NCBI RefSeq assembly: GCF_900103985.1
Contig: NZ_FNIE01000008.1
Coordinates: 372,001 to 436,000, forward strand
Direction of reading: 5' to 3'
Length of the DNA: 64,000 nucleotides
Source: Actinacidiphila guanduensis
Lineage (GTDB): Bacteria > Actinomycetota > Actinomycetes > Streptomycetales > Streptomycetaceae
Shown: piece by piece, positions 7,760 through 16,623 of the stretch
Position numbering within the stretch: the first letter of the stretch is position 1
Layout of the letters: every line of letters starts with the position of its first letter
Made by a program: the position numbers and the translations under genes
Notes under the pieces: generated by a model
The model's input: the letters and a program-made list of their open reading frames with translations, nothing else
Databases searched by the model: none
What the model was told of the DNA's origin: nothing

Positions 7760-10120
7760 GTGGCCGAGCAACCGCACACCGACGTGCCGATCGCCCTGGA
7801 ACTGCTCGTGCACGGAGTCGGCGGCACCACGCCCGAGCAGATGCTCGACGATCCAAGGACGGTCTGCCTGGCCGGCGACACCACCGCTGGCATCCACCGC
7901 AGGGCGTGCGACACCGACGCCGAGGCACACCCCGGCAGGTACCGCGAGGCTCCCGTCCCCGAGGCCTACTGCTGGTCCAACCTCACCTCGGGCAACGCCG
8001 GCCGGGCGCTGTGGCTGCTGCTCCTGCCGTTCATGATCGCCAACCTCGCGCACTGGATGCGCCCGCCCTCCACCCGCACCCGCCTGGCCCGCTGGTACGA
8101 GGTCGCCGTCCGGCTGCTCGCGCTCTCGCTGACCGTGCTGCTGGTCGCCGCCGTGTGCGAAGTGGCGCTCGACATCGTCGGCTGGCAGTGCGCGGGCCGC
8201 GCCGCCTGCACCCACGACAAGTCCTGGCTCGGCTTCGCGGCCGCCTCGCGCGGCGGCTGGTGGAGCCAGCCCGGCCGCCGGCTCGCCCTGGCCGCCGCCG
8301 CGCCACTCGCGCTCACCGGCGTGCTGTGGTGGCTGTCCCACCGCACCTGGTACGCCTACGAGTCGCAGCGCCCGGCCGTACCGTCCCGGCCGCCCGCCCC
8401 CGGCGCCCCCTCCCTCGCCCAGCCCGGCTTCTGGTACGGCCGCAGGTCCGTGGCCCGGCTGCGTACCGCGCACACCGCGGTCGGCCTGCTCACCATCGCC
8501 GCCGCGCTGCTGACCCCGGCGCTCGGCCACGACCGCGGCCGCCCCGGCGCGGTGCTGCCCGCGATCGGCTGGAGCCTGGCCGGCGTCCTGGTGGTCCTCG
8601 TGGCCATCGCGATCGGTGTCACGGTGCGCGCCCACCGCGTCGAGACCGGCCTGGACGACACCGCCGACCCGCGCACCACCCGCCTGCTCCTGGCCGGTTC
8701 GGGCACCCTGCTCGCAGCGGCGGTCCTCTACGGCGGCTGGAGCCGCCCCGGTTGGCACTCGGCCGGGCGGCTGCCGTCCGCGCAGGCGTTCTCCGCGCTG
8801 ACCATCACCCAGGGCGTCCTGGTCGCCCTGCTCGCCGGCACCGCGGCGGCCCTGCACCGCGCGCGGCCCGCGGAGTTCGAGGACACCGCGCCCGCCCTGC
8901 GCGGCCAGGCCGGGCCCGCCGTCGCCCTGCTGGGCTGCGCGATCGGCGGGGTGCTCACCGGCGGGATCGCCGAGCGCGCCGCCGACCTGCTCGACCGCGG
9001 CCGCACTCCGGGGCAGTCCGGCAGCCCGCTGGCCGGCCCGCCCGCTGTGCTCACCTGGGAGTCCTCGGTGATCCCGGCCGTGCTCGTGCTGGTGCTGCTG
9101 GCCGGCGCGTGGCTCGCCCTCCGCCTCCGGCACGAGGAGCGGGAGCTGTGCCCGGAGGTGGACGCGCTGTACCCCGGAGAGGTCCACCACCGCTCCCGCA
9201 CCCGGCACATCGCCTCGGCGCTGGCCCGCGCGGGCCTGACCGACCGGGCGCCGTTGCTCGTCGCCGTGCTGTGCGGCACCGCCTTCGTCCTCGGCGGCGG
9301 CGCGGTCGCCGCGGCCTGGATCGGCGGCGGCACCCCGGGCGAGGAGGCCCGCGGCGCCCCCGGCCCGGTGACCGCGCTCGCCGACACCGCCCAGTCGCTG
9401 GGCTCGTGGCTGGTGGGCGCGGGCGTCATAGCGCTGGTCGCCGTCGGCCGCCGCGCCTACAAGGACGCCTCCGCGCGGCGGACGGTGGGCATCCTGTGGG
9501 ACATCGGCACCTTCTGGCCGCGCGCCGCCCACCCCTTCGCGCCGCCCTGCTACGCCGAGCGCGCCGTGCCCGACCTCACCTGGCGGATGGCCACCTGGAC
9601 GCAGGCGACCGGCGGGCGGATCGTGCTGTCCGGCCACTCCCAGGGCAGCGTGCTCTCCGCGGCGGCCGTCTGGCAGCTCGACCCCCAAGTGCGCGGCCGT
9701 GTCGCCCTGCTGACCTACGGCTGCCCGCTCGCCCGCCTCTACGGCCGCTGGTTCCCCGCCCACTTCGCGCCCGCGCGGCTGCGCGAGCTGCACGAGGAGA
9801 TGCACGCCTGGTGCAACCTGTGGCGCCGCACCGACCCGATCGGCGGCCCGGTCGGTATCGGCGGCAAGGGCGTTGCAGGCGTTGCGGGTGACGCGGGCAT
9901 CGGGGGCCCGCCGGTCGATGTCGGGCCGCTGCTCGACCCGGCCGCCTACGGCCGCAGCGCCGCCCACCCGCTGCCCGAACCGGTGCTCGGCCACTCCGAC
10001 TTCCAGGCCGATCCCGCCTTCGCGCGGACCCGCGCCGGACTGCTGGCGCGCCTGGGCTATCCCGTGCCGGCCGTGCCCGCCCAAGGACGGCCGGCGGGAT
10101 TGCCCGACCCCCTGGTGTGA
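7760..10120 (+). CDS. Large multi-pass membrane protein with GHSQG serine-hydrolase motif
   Basis: A 786-residue protein starting at GTG 7760, with GGGGG just upstream. The first residues carry LLVHGVGGTTPEQ, like the oxyanion strand of alpha/beta hydrolases. Next come about eight to ten membrane helices between residues 85 and 570. A C-terminal cytosolic or outer domain follows, with RIVLSGHSQGSVLSAAAVW; its nucleophile Ser is at about residue 627. So a hydrolase fold seems to be split, or interrupted, by a long membrane domain. A Gly/Val/Ala-rich insert (VGIGGKGVAGVAGDAGIGGPP) lies at about 698-720. The acid and His partners may be DPIGG and GHSDF but are not certain. Likely a membrane lipase/esterase or a remodelled hydrolase scaffold; related proteins are usually left as hypothetical in Streptomyces. 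Confidence 0.7.
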   Translation: MAEQPHTDVPIALELLVHGVGGTTPEQMLDDPRTVCLAGDTTAGIHRRACDTDAEAHPGRYREAPVPEAYCWSNLTSGNAGRALWLLLLPFMIANLAHWMRPPSTRTRLARWYEVAVRLLALSLTVLLVAAVCEVALDIVGWQCAGRAACTHDKSWLGFAAASRGGWWSQPGRRLALAAAAPLALTGVLWWLSHRTWYAYESQRPAVPSRPPAPGAPSLAQPGFWYGRRSVARLRTAHTAVGLLTIAAALLTPALGHDRGRPGAVLPAIGWSLAGVLVVLVAIAIGVTVRAHRVETGLDDTADPRTTRLLLAGSGTLLAAAVLYGGWSRPGWHSAGRLPSAQAFSALTITQGVLVALLAGTAAALHRARPAEFEDTAPALRGQAGPAVALLGCAIGGVLTGGIAERAADLLDRGRTPGQSGSPLAGPPAVLTWESSVIPAVLVLVLLAGAWLALRLRHEERELCPEVDALYPGEVHHRSRTRHIASALARAGLTDRAPLLVAVLCGTAFVLGGGAVAAAWIGGGTPGEEARGAPGPVTALADTAQSLGSWLVGAGVIALVAVGRRAYKDASARRTVGILWDIGTFWPRAAHPFAPPCYAERAVPDLTWRMATWTQATGGRIVLSGHSQGSVLSAAAVWQLDPQVRGRVALLTYGCPLARLYGRWFPAHFAPARLRELHEEMHAWCNLWRRTDPIGGPVGIGGKGVAGVAGDAGIGGPPVDVGPLLDPAAYGRSAAHPLPEPVLGHSDFQADPAFARTRAGLLARLGYPVPAVPAQGRPAGLPDPLV

Positions 10121-10156
10121 GCCGGGCGTGGCCCGCCGGACCTGCCGGACACCTGC

Positions 10157-10207
10157 TAGGGCGTGCCAGATCCCGCCGATCAGACGGGATTCGGCAGACA
10201 CGCCCTA
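10157..10207. terminator. Bidirectional hairpin between convergent genes
   Basis: TAGGGCGTG (10157-10165) pairs with CACGCCCTA (10199-10207), and inside it ATCCCG pairs with CGGGAT around the centre GATCA. The element fills most of the 84-base gap between two convergent genes and includes the stop codon of the AAA gene, so it can end both transcripts. Its ends look like short terminal inverted repeats. Confidence 0.6.
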
Positions 10208-12628
10208 CGGCAGCTCCGGCAGGTCGTCGGGGAAGAGCAGCTGCAGCTCGTCGTGGGACGGGTCGTCGACGTGGGCCAGGCGCATCGCGTGCCGCTCGAC
10301 CATCACCTCGAAGGTCTGCCGCGCGGTGCGGCCGTTGCCGAAGGCCGGGCCCTTGGGGATCGCCGTGAAGTACTTCAGCAGCGCCTCGTCCGTCTCGCCG
10401 CCCAGCTGGTACTGCTGCTCGGCGGCCTGCGACTCCACGATCCGCAGCAGTTCCTCCGGGGTGTAGTCGCCGAAGGTGATGGTCCGGGAGAAGCGCGAGG
10501 CGACACCGGGGTTGGAGGCGAGGAAGCGCTGCATCTCCGCGGTGTAGCCGGCCACGATGACCACCACCGCGTCCCGGTGGTCCTCCATCAGCTTCACCAG
10601 GGTGTCGATCGCCTCGCGCCCGAAGTCGCGGCCCGCGTCCTCCGGCGCCAGGGAGTACGCCTCGTCGATGAACAGCACGCCGCCGCGGGCGCGTTCGAAC
10701 GCCTCCTGGGTGCGGATCGCGGTGGAGCCGATGTGCTCGCCGACCAGGTCGACGCGCGCCACCTCCACCAGGTGCCCGCGCTCCAGGACGCCGAGCGAGG
10801 CGAGGATCTCCCCGTAGAGCCGGGCCACCGTGGTCTTGCCGGTGCCGGGGGAGCCGGTGAAGACCAGGTGCCGGCGCGGGGAGGGGGCCTTCAGGCCGGC
10901 CTGCTCGCGCCGCCGCCCCACGGCGATGAGGTCTATCAGGGTGCGCACCTCGCGCTTGACGCCCTCCAGGCCCACCAGGGCGTCGAGGTCGGCGAGGACG
11001 GCATCGCTCTCCCGTGCCGCCACCCGCGGCTGCTGCGTCCCGGCGGGCCCGGCGGCCTCCGCCGGTCTCGGGGCGGGCACCCCGCCGAGCAGGCCGAAGG
11101 ACTGGGTGGCGCTCTGTACGCGCGGCCCGGCGTCGACGGCCGGCGGGGGCGTCGGCTCCTCGGTCGCGGTCTTGTCGCTGGTGCAGTCCTCCACCACGGC
11201 GCCCGGCTCGGCGAACTCGTAGCCGCCGCGGGCGCAGCGCTCGGTGCGGCAGCGGGTCAGCGTGGCGCGGCAGCCGTCGATGACGTGGAAGCCGAAGCCG
11301 CGGCTGCCCGTGACGCGGCACGCGGTGAAGGTGCCGCGGCCGCCCGCCGAGACGTAGACGCCCGCCTCCGAGGGGTTGGTGACGGTGCAGCGGTCCAGCG
11401 CCGGGTCGGCGCCCTTGGTGACGATCACGCCCGTCGCGGTGTCGTCGATGGTGACCTGCGCCAGGGTGCCGCCGCTGCCGTGGTCGCGGAACCAGGCGCC
11501 GGTGGCGGCCTCGCGGATGCGGCAGTCGTCGAGCTGGACCACGGCGCCGTCGCTCACCGACACCGCGGTGTTGCGGATCTGCGCGAAGTCGCTGTCCACG
11601 ACGTCCGCGCGTGAGCCGCGGTCGAGGACGAACAGGGCGTCGGGCACGTCGTGGACGCGGCAGGAGTCCAGTATGGCCACGGCGCCGTCGCTCACCCACA
11701 CCGCCGGGTAGTCGCCCGTGCTGTCGTGTATCTCGCACTGGTTGGCGTCCACCCGGGTGCCCGGGTCCCACACCGACAGCCCGTTGCGGCCGAAGCCGCG
11801 CACCGAGGTGCGGGTCAGGGTGAGCACCGAACGGGCCCGCAGGTCCACCGCGTTCTCGGGCACGTCGTGGATGTCGCAGTCGGCGAGCGCCAGCACCGCG
11901 TCGGTGTCCAGGCTGATGCCGTCGCCCGTGGTGCGGTGCACCTGGCAGTCGGTGAACTGGCCGCTGCCTCGTGCGGAGACCTGCACGCCCGGGCCGCGCA
12001 CCTCGAACACCTCGCAGCTGACCGCCTCAAGCGCGCTGCCCTCGCCGGTCACCGACAGGCCCGCGCCCCCGGTGTGGTGCACCCGGCAGCGCTCCAGGCG
12101 GGGCGTGGCACCGCCGCGCACCGCGATGCCGCTCTGCCCGGCGGCCACCACCTCGCACTCCTCGAAGATCCCGCCGGCGCCGTCCAGGATGCTCACCCCG
12201 GTGCCCGCCGGGTTGTCCACGGTGCAGCGCCGCACGGTCGGCCGGGCCCCGTCGCGGACCTCGATCCCCACCGCGGAGCGGGTGTTGAGGCGCAGCCCGG
12301 ACAGTTCGGGGGTGCCCTGCTCGACCAGCAGTGCGGGCGAGGTGACGTCCTGGCACTCCACTGTGATGTCCTGCACGGAGGCGGCGGCACGCACCGTCAG
12401 ACCGACGCCCGAGGACGGTGCGATCCGCACCGTGCCGGGCCCGTCCGCGCAGCGCAGCACCACCGCGCGGTCCAGCACCAGGTTCTCCCGGTAGGTACCG
12501 CTGCCCACCGAGAGCACATCGCCGTCACTCGCTGCTTCCAGCGCGGCGGCGAGCGACTCGTACTCACCTGTGCGGCGCCGCCACCGAGAACCGCTCGGAT
12601 TGGTCACCTGCACCACGCCATGTGCCAT
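10205..12628 (-). CDS. Right-handed beta-helix repeat protein fused to CbxX/EccA-type AAA ATPase
   Basis: An 807-residue fusion. Residues about 20-480 are a parallel beta-helix: a PL-6/NosD-like opening (SLAAALEAASDGDVLSVGSG) followed by some eighteen coils of 22-24 residues with motifs such as GxxVxxGAxPxLxxCxV. Residues about 545-800 are an AAA+ domain of the CbxX/CfqX-EccA class: Walker A GSPGTGKTT at about 591-599, Walker B VLFIDEAYSL at about 648-657, sensor and arginine-finger regions ASRFSRTITF, and a C-terminal lid. CbxX/EccA ATPases remodel partner complexes, such as rubisco activation or type VII secretion; here the beta-helix may be the partner-recognition part. No ESX genes are adjacent. 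A linker at about 481-545 is Pro/Ala-rich. Confidence 0.88.
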   Translation of the reverse strand: MAHGVVQVTNPSGSRWRRRTGEYESLAAALEAASDGDVLSVGSGTYRENLVLDRAVVLRCADGPGTVRIAPSSGVGLTVRAAASVQDITVECQDVTSPALLVEQGTPELSGLRLNTRSAVGIEVRDGARPTVRRCTVDNPAGTGVSILDGAGGIFEECEVVAAGQSGIAVRGGATPRLERCRVHHTGGAGLSVTGEGSALEAVSCEVFEVRGPGVQVSARGSGQFTDCQVHRTTGDGISLDTDAVLALADCDIHDVPENAVDLRARSVLTLTRTSVRGFGRNGLSVWDPGTRVDANQCEIHDSTGDYPAVWVSDGAVAILDSCRVHDVPDALFVLDRGSRADVVDSDFAQIRNTAVSVSDGAVVQLDDCRIREAATGAWFRDHGSGGTLAQVTIDDTATGVIVTKGADPALDRCTVTNPSEAGVYVSAGGRGTFTACRVTGSRGFGFHVIDGCRATLTRCRTERCARGGYEFAEPGAVVEDCTSDKTATEEPTPPPAVDAGPRVQSATQSFGLLGGVPAPRPAEAAGPAGTQQPRVAARESDAVLADLDALVGLEGVKREVRTLIDLIAVGRRREQAGLKAPSPRRHLVFTGSPGTGKTTVARLYGEILASLGVLERGHLVEVARVDLVGEHIGSTAIRTQEAFERARGGVLFIDEAYSLAPEDAGRDFGREAIDTLVKLMEDHRDAVVVIVAGYTAEMQRFLASNPGVASRFSRTITFGDYTPEELLRIVESQAAEQQYQLGGETDEALLKYFTAIPKGPAFGNGRTARQTFEVMVERHAMRLAHVDDPSHDELQLLFPDDLPELP

Positions 12629-12998
12629 CGGGCTGCCCTGCCCCCACCTCTTGAGTCCGCCGACCGGGGGTCAACCGTAGCGCGAGCGGAGCCGTGGTGG
12701 TGACGTCCGCCCGGCCCTCGGACGGCCCCGACCCCCGTGCGGGGGGAGCGGAAAGCCGCACTTCGGGGCGTACGCGGGGCCGGCGCGGGACTGGCGCGCG
12801 GCGCAGCGCGCCGGGTGGGGGGTTGCGCACGCGCCGTGCTGACCGACGCTGACCGGCCCTGACAGGCGCGGGACGCCTGGACGGCCGGTGCGGACGGCCG
12901 CCGAACACGGCGTGCCGCTGCCGACTCCCGGCGGCCACCGGGGAGTTGCCTCCCGTTCCGACGCCGTTGCCGGTGGCGCGCCGCCGCGTGGCGACGGC
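12629..12998. other. Intergenic region, 370 bases, no gene seen
   Basis: The short frames here are Arg/Pro-rich shadows without ribosome sites. The part next to 12628 should hold the promoter of the beta-helix/AAA gene; on the minus strand TTGACC near 12674 is a possible -35, but the -10 seventeen bases on is poor. Nothing else is recognised. Confidence 0.4.
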
Positions 12999-13625
12999 TC
13001 AGCCGCCGGCGCCCGCGCGGCCCCAGTCCTGGCCGACCCGGGCCCACTCGCGTTCCCAGGAGTCCATCCGGCGGGCCATCAGACGCCACATCAGCAACTG
13101 ACGGGATATCACCAGCAGCCCGGCCGCGGCCGAGGCCACGGCGGTGCCGGCGAGCACCGCGTGGGTGTCGGCGGTGGCGGAGTCCAGCGGCGGCGGCACC
13201 AGGTGGCCGCTGCGGTCCGTCCACAGCATGATGCGGTCCTTGTGCCAGACCTCCAGGTCGGAGGAGACGGTGGCGGTGACGGTCCGCGAGTGGTCGGGAG
13301 CGGTCCAGCGCAGGACGTCCTCACCGCGGTGCACGGAGGCCGTGGACGCCTGCGCGCCCTTGCCGGCCTCGGTGGCCTGCTTGCCCGCCTCCTTGGCCGG
13401 TTCGAGGGTCGCGGTGACCAGGGTGCGCTGATGGCGCTGGGTGCGCACCACCTGCTGCAGCGTGCGGTTCACCGACTGGCCGGCCCACCAGCCGAGCAGC
13501 GGGACGGCGCAGAAGAGGACGGTGGTCACCAGGACCAGGAGCGCCTCGACCACGTCGGTGCGCCGGCGCAGCGCGTTGCGCCGCCACCGCCAGCCGAGCC
13601 GTGTCGGCCTCGTACGACCCCTCAT
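12999..13625 (-). CDS. Rv1733c-like membrane protein
   Basis: A 208-residue protein with two hydrophobic helices, at about 27-50 (ALLVLVTTVLFCAVPLLGWW) and about 153-175, and an extracytoplasmic domain between them with a Thr/Ala/Lys helical part and then RTVTATVSSDLEVWHKDRIMLWTDRSG. This two-helix layout and the WxDRxG segment match the Rv1733c family, an abundant actinobacterial membrane family whose mycobacterial member is induced in dormancy. Molecular function is not known. The ATG at 13625 immediately precedes a basic Arg/Trp-rich cytoplasmic stretch. Confidence 0.7.
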   Translation of the reverse strand: MRGRTRPTRLGWRWRRNALRRRTDVVEALLVLVTTVLFCAVPLLGWWAGQSVNRTLQQVVRTQRHQRTLVTATLEPAKEAGKQATEAGKGAQASTASVHRGEDVLRWTAPDHSRTVTATVSSDLEVWHKDRIMLWTDRSGHLVPPPLDSATADTHAVLAGTAVASAAAGLLVISRQLLMWRLMARRMDSWEREWARVGQDWGRAGAGG

Positions 13626-13776
13626 CGGCGGCCACCCCCTTCACACCCTTCGAATAACCGCGGACGGTCCCGTTCATGCCGCGCGGCGGGCCCGCTTCGC
13701 CGGCGGGGCGGCCGGAGCGGCGGGAGTGCCGTGCCGGAAGGGCGGTCCCGTGACCTCGAACGAGGCCCCGGACACG

Positions 13777-14604
13777 TCATTCCACAAGGGTCAACGGATC
13801 GCCGACGTGCAGGGTTCCTGAGGATTCGGGGATGAGGTTCTGGCCGAAAAGCAGCTTGGCGCCCACCTTGCGGAACCGGCCCAGCGTGCGCAGCGGTTCG
13901 CGGCCGCGGGCGCCGCTGGCCTGGTCGGTGGTGGTGACCACGCAGCGCCCGCACGGCTCGGGGGCGCGGAAGACGACCTCGCCGATCCGCACCCGGTGCC
14001 AGGCGTCCTCGGCCCAGGCGGGCGCGTGGTCGATCACGACGTTCGGCCGGAACCGGTCCATCGGCAGCGGCCCCTCGTGCGCGTGGTCGCCCTGCGCGAT
14101 CAGGGCGTTGAGGGCGTCAAGGGAGGACGTGGAGGTCGCCAGCAGCGGGTAGCCGTCGGCGAGGCTGACCGTCTCGCCGGGCCTGGAGAAGCCGGGCTTG
14201 ACCGGCCGCCGCACGGCCGGCTCGTCCAGGTGCACCAGCCGCACCTTGGTGCCCAGCAGTTCGCCGAACCACGCGTCGGCCGCCGGATCGGCCGGGCGCA
14301 CGTCGAACTCCGCGGCGAACAGCCGCACCCGCTCCAGCGGTCCGGGCGCCGGCACGGCCACCTCCTGCGGCGCGCGCCCCGGCGCGGACAGCCGCAGGCC
14401 ACCTCCCCGGGTGAGCTGCGCGGACACCAGCGCCAGACCGGCCTGCTCCCGCTGGGTGACTCCCCTGAGCGTCACCGCGTCGACCAGCATCCAGCGGCGG
14501 TCCCCCGCGAGCCCCCACGGCTCCACGACCGCCGCCCGCACGCTGGTCGCGCGCAGGGACTTGACCGGATAGACGTGCAGCGCGCTGACTTCGGGCATGG
14601 CCAT
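13777..14604 (-). CDS. MOSC domain protein (YcbX-like)
   Basis: About 275 residues. The MOSC N-terminal beta-barrel domain opens with VSALHVYPVKSLRAT, and the MOSC domain follows, with DRFRPNVVIDHAPAWAEDAW and the conserved Cys in PEPCGRCVVTTTDQ. Such proteins (YcbX, mARC) bind molybdenum cofactor through the Cys and reduce N-hydroxylated compounds or carry sulfur. Three in-frame ATGs cluster at 14613, 14604 and 14598; the last is closest to the usual family start and none has a strong ribosome site. No partner reductase gene is adjacent. It follows the DUF6643 gene by 28 bases on the same strand and may be co-transcribed with it. Confidence 0.88.
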   Translation of the reverse strand: MAMPEVSALHVYPVKSLRATSVRAAVVEPWGLAGDRRWMLVDAVTLRGVTQREQAGLALVSAQLTRGGGLRLSAPGRAPQEVAVPAPGPLERVRLFAAEFDVRPADPAADAWFGELLGTKVRLVHLDEPAVRRPVKPGFSRPGETVSLADGYPLLATSTSSLDALNALIAQGDHAHEGPLPMDRFRPNVVIDHAPAWAEDAWHRVRIGEVVFRAPEPCGRCVVTTTDQASGARGREPLRTLGRFRKVGAKLLFGQNLIPESSGTLHVGDPLTLVE

Positions 14605-14632
14605 GCCGCCCATGGTGCCAGGCGCCGCGCCC

Positions 14633-15190
14633 TCAGCCCTGGTAGTAGCCCCCGTGCTGCTGCGGCGGGACGCCGACGCCCAGGTTGCGGCGCTGGTAGC
14701 CGTCCTCGGGGTGCCCGCCGGGCACCTGCCGGGGCGGCACCGGGCGCGGCGGGACCGGACGGGCCGCCTCGTATCCGGAGGGTGACGGCTGCGGGGCCTG
14801 CGCCGGGTACCCGGCGCCCGGGTGGCCGCCGTTGTACTGCGGGCGCGCGACCGGCGCCTGCTGCGGCACGTAGGGCGCGGGCTGCTGCGGGTACCCGCCG
14901 CCCTGGTAGCCGTTGTAGGACGGCTGCGGCTGCTGGTGCTGTGGCGGGGCCGACGGGCCGGCCGGCAGCGCGGGGAGAGCCGGCAGGGCCGGCAGATTCG
15001 AGCCCCCGCCATAGGAGTTGTAGCCGGCGGACTCATACGGCGGGTAGGGCGCGGGAACGCGGATGGGGGCGATCTGCGGGGTGCCGCGCTCGGCCACGAG
15101 GCTGTCGTAGATCGGGGTGTCCGGGAAGGACGCAGACGAAGGGTAGTAGCTGCCGGAGCCGCCACCGTACGAACCGCGGGGGGTGGTCAT
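14633..15190 (-). CDS. DUF6643 family protein, Pro/Gly/Tyr/Gln-rich
   Basis: A 185-residue protein that starts MTTPRGSYGGGSGSYYP and carries the block FPDTPIYDSLVAERGTPQIA (about residues 21-40), which I recognise as the conserved head of the Streptomyces DUF6643 family. The rest is low complexity, with Pro, Gly, Tyr and Gln (NGYQGGGYPQQPAPYVPQQ), and probably unstructured. Its function is unknown; such Tyr/Gln/Gly-rich tails are often self-associating. It is divergent from the TerD-like gene with a 196-base spacer. Confidence 0.8.
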   Translation of the reverse strand: MTTPRGSYGGGSGSYYPSSASFPDTPIYDSLVAERGTPQIAPIRVPAPYPPYESAGYNSYGGGSNLPALPALPALPAGPSAPPQHQQPQPSYNGYQGGGYPQQPAPYVPQQAPVARPQYNGGHPGAGYPAQAPQPSPSGYEAARPVPPRPVPPRQVPGGHPEDGYQRRNLGVGVPPQQHGGYYQG

Positions 15191-15386
15191 GGCCCATAAG
15201 GTAAGCCCACGATGTGGTCGTTGGGGAGAGCGATCGGTTGGATGTTTTGCGTGCAGTGAGTGACCTCCGGTCATCAATCCGAGCGAATCCGCGAAAAACG
15301 GTCAGCGGCTCATGATGTGATCAGGTAAAAGGCGCGCGTCGGGCGCGTGACGGGGGATTTCGGGGAGCACTGCCGAAGGGGTTTCG

Positions 15387-16487
15387 ATGACGCTGCGCGC
15401 CGGGGAGTGCGTGGAGTTGCCGGGGGGCGTCCTATGGGTTCGATACGAGTCGTTCGGGCCCTTTGCCGGGGCGGACCGGGGGGTGCCGGCCGCTCTCGCG
15501 GCGGCTCCCGCCGCGGGCCGGACCGGAGCACGAGGGGTGCCGTGGGGCGCCGGAAGAGGCGCGGGCGGGCGCGCGCAGGCGCAGGGGCCCGCCCTGCTGG
15601 TCGCCGAGCCGCTCGCCGCCGCGGGCGCACCATTGCCCATGCCGGCGGGTGCACATGCACGGTCCGGCGGCGGCGGGCCGCACGGCGCCGCCCTGGCGGT
15701 CGACCCCGAGGCGCTGCCGGAGGGTGGCGGGGTGCGCGTGGTCCTGCGCGGAGCCGCCGCCCGGGGGCGGCTGCGTCTGGAAGCGGCGGGCGAGGACATC
15801 GCCGACGCCGACCTCCAAGGCGGCTGGGGGAGCGGCGACTTCGTGGTAGGGGAGATCGCGTCGCACGCGGGCGACTGGCACTTCCGGCCGGTGCTGCGGC
15901 CCGCCGGCGCCCGGCCCGCCGCCATGGTGCTCGACTCCGGCCTGCCCGTCGCCTCCCTCGGCCTCCAGGGCGCCCTGGGCGGCCTGCTGCGGGCCGTGCC
16001 GCACTGGCGGACGGCCCCGCGCGCCCAACCGCCCGCACGGCCCGACCTGGGCGCCCTGTACGAACTCGCCGACGGCACCAGGGGAGTGGTCCAGGCGCTC
16101 GGCGACTCCTACGGGCGCCTGGACGCCCCGCCGCACATAGAGCTCGTCCGCGACCGGCGCAGGGGCGAGCACCTTGCGCTCGACCTGGTGCGGGCCGGGG
16201 CCTTCCGCAGGGTGCTCCTGTTCGCCAGCGCCTATGGCGACCAGGGGCTGCGCGGCCTCGACGGCTCGGTCACCCTGCACAGCGAGCACGGTGCCGACAT
16301 CGGCATCGGCCTCGCCCCCTGCCGCGAGCCGGCGACCGCCTGCGCGCTCGCCCTGATCACGCGCGACGGACCCGACCTCGTGGTGCGCCGCGAGGCCCGC
16401 TACCTGCCGGTGCGCGCGGGGCTCAGCCCGCAGCGCACCCTGGACTACGCCTACGGCTGGGGCCTGTCGTGGGCCCCCGGCCGCTGA
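15387..16487 (+). CDS. TerD/TerA-like stress protein
   Basis: A 366-residue protein. The C-terminal half carries a TerD-type fold: HLALDLVRAGAFRRVLLFASAY, DGSVTLHSEHG, and the closing DYAYGWGLSWAPGR, typical of Streptomyces tellurium-resistance/stress proteins. An N-terminal half with Ala/Gly-rich linkers (residues about 30-65) holds a second, weaker beta-sandwich-like unit including LPEGGGVRVVLRG and WGSGDFVVGEI. TerD-family proteins bind calcium and are linked to stress and membrane-associated complexes. The usual acidic calcium-binding motif (DxDGxxx) is not seen clearly. The ATG at 15387 is followed directly by LRAGECVELPGG, which looks like a genuine N terminus. Confidence 0.72.
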   Translation: MTLRAGECVELPGGVLWVRYESFGPFAGADRGVPAALAAAPAAGRTGARGVPWGAGRGAGGRAQAQGPALLVAEPLAAAGAPLPMPAGAHARSGGGGPHGAALAVDPEALPEGGGVRVVLRGAAARGRLRLEAAGEDIADADLQGGWGSGDFVVGEIASHAGDWHFRPVLRPAGARPAAMVLDSGLPVASLGLQGALGGLLRAVPHWRTAPRAQPPARPDLGALYELADGTRGVVQALGDSYGRLDAPPHIELVRDRRRGEHLALDLVRAGAFRRVLLFASAYGDQGLRGLDGSVTLHSEHGADIGIGLAPCREPATACALALITRDGPDLVVRREARYLPVRAGLSPQRTLDYAYGWGLSWAPGR

Positions 16488-16531
16488 GGGGAGGCACGAG
16501 CAGGCGCGGCAGGTGCCGCGGATACGTCGAA

Positions 16532-16562
16532 GGGGCCCGGACCGTCCGCGGCGCCGGGCCCC
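16532..16562. terminator. Hairpin between convergent genes
   Basis: GGGGCCCGG (16532-16540) and CCGGGCCCC (16554-16562) form a perfect 9-bp stem with a 13-base loop, 45 bases after the TerD-like gene and 61 bases past the end of the convergent glycosyltransferase gene. Probably a shared terminator. Confidence 0.55.
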
Positions 16563-16623
16563 GCCCTGCGTGCCAGGCGCGCCCTACGGGGCCGGTCGCC
16601 CCAGTCCCGGCCCCATTACCGCC

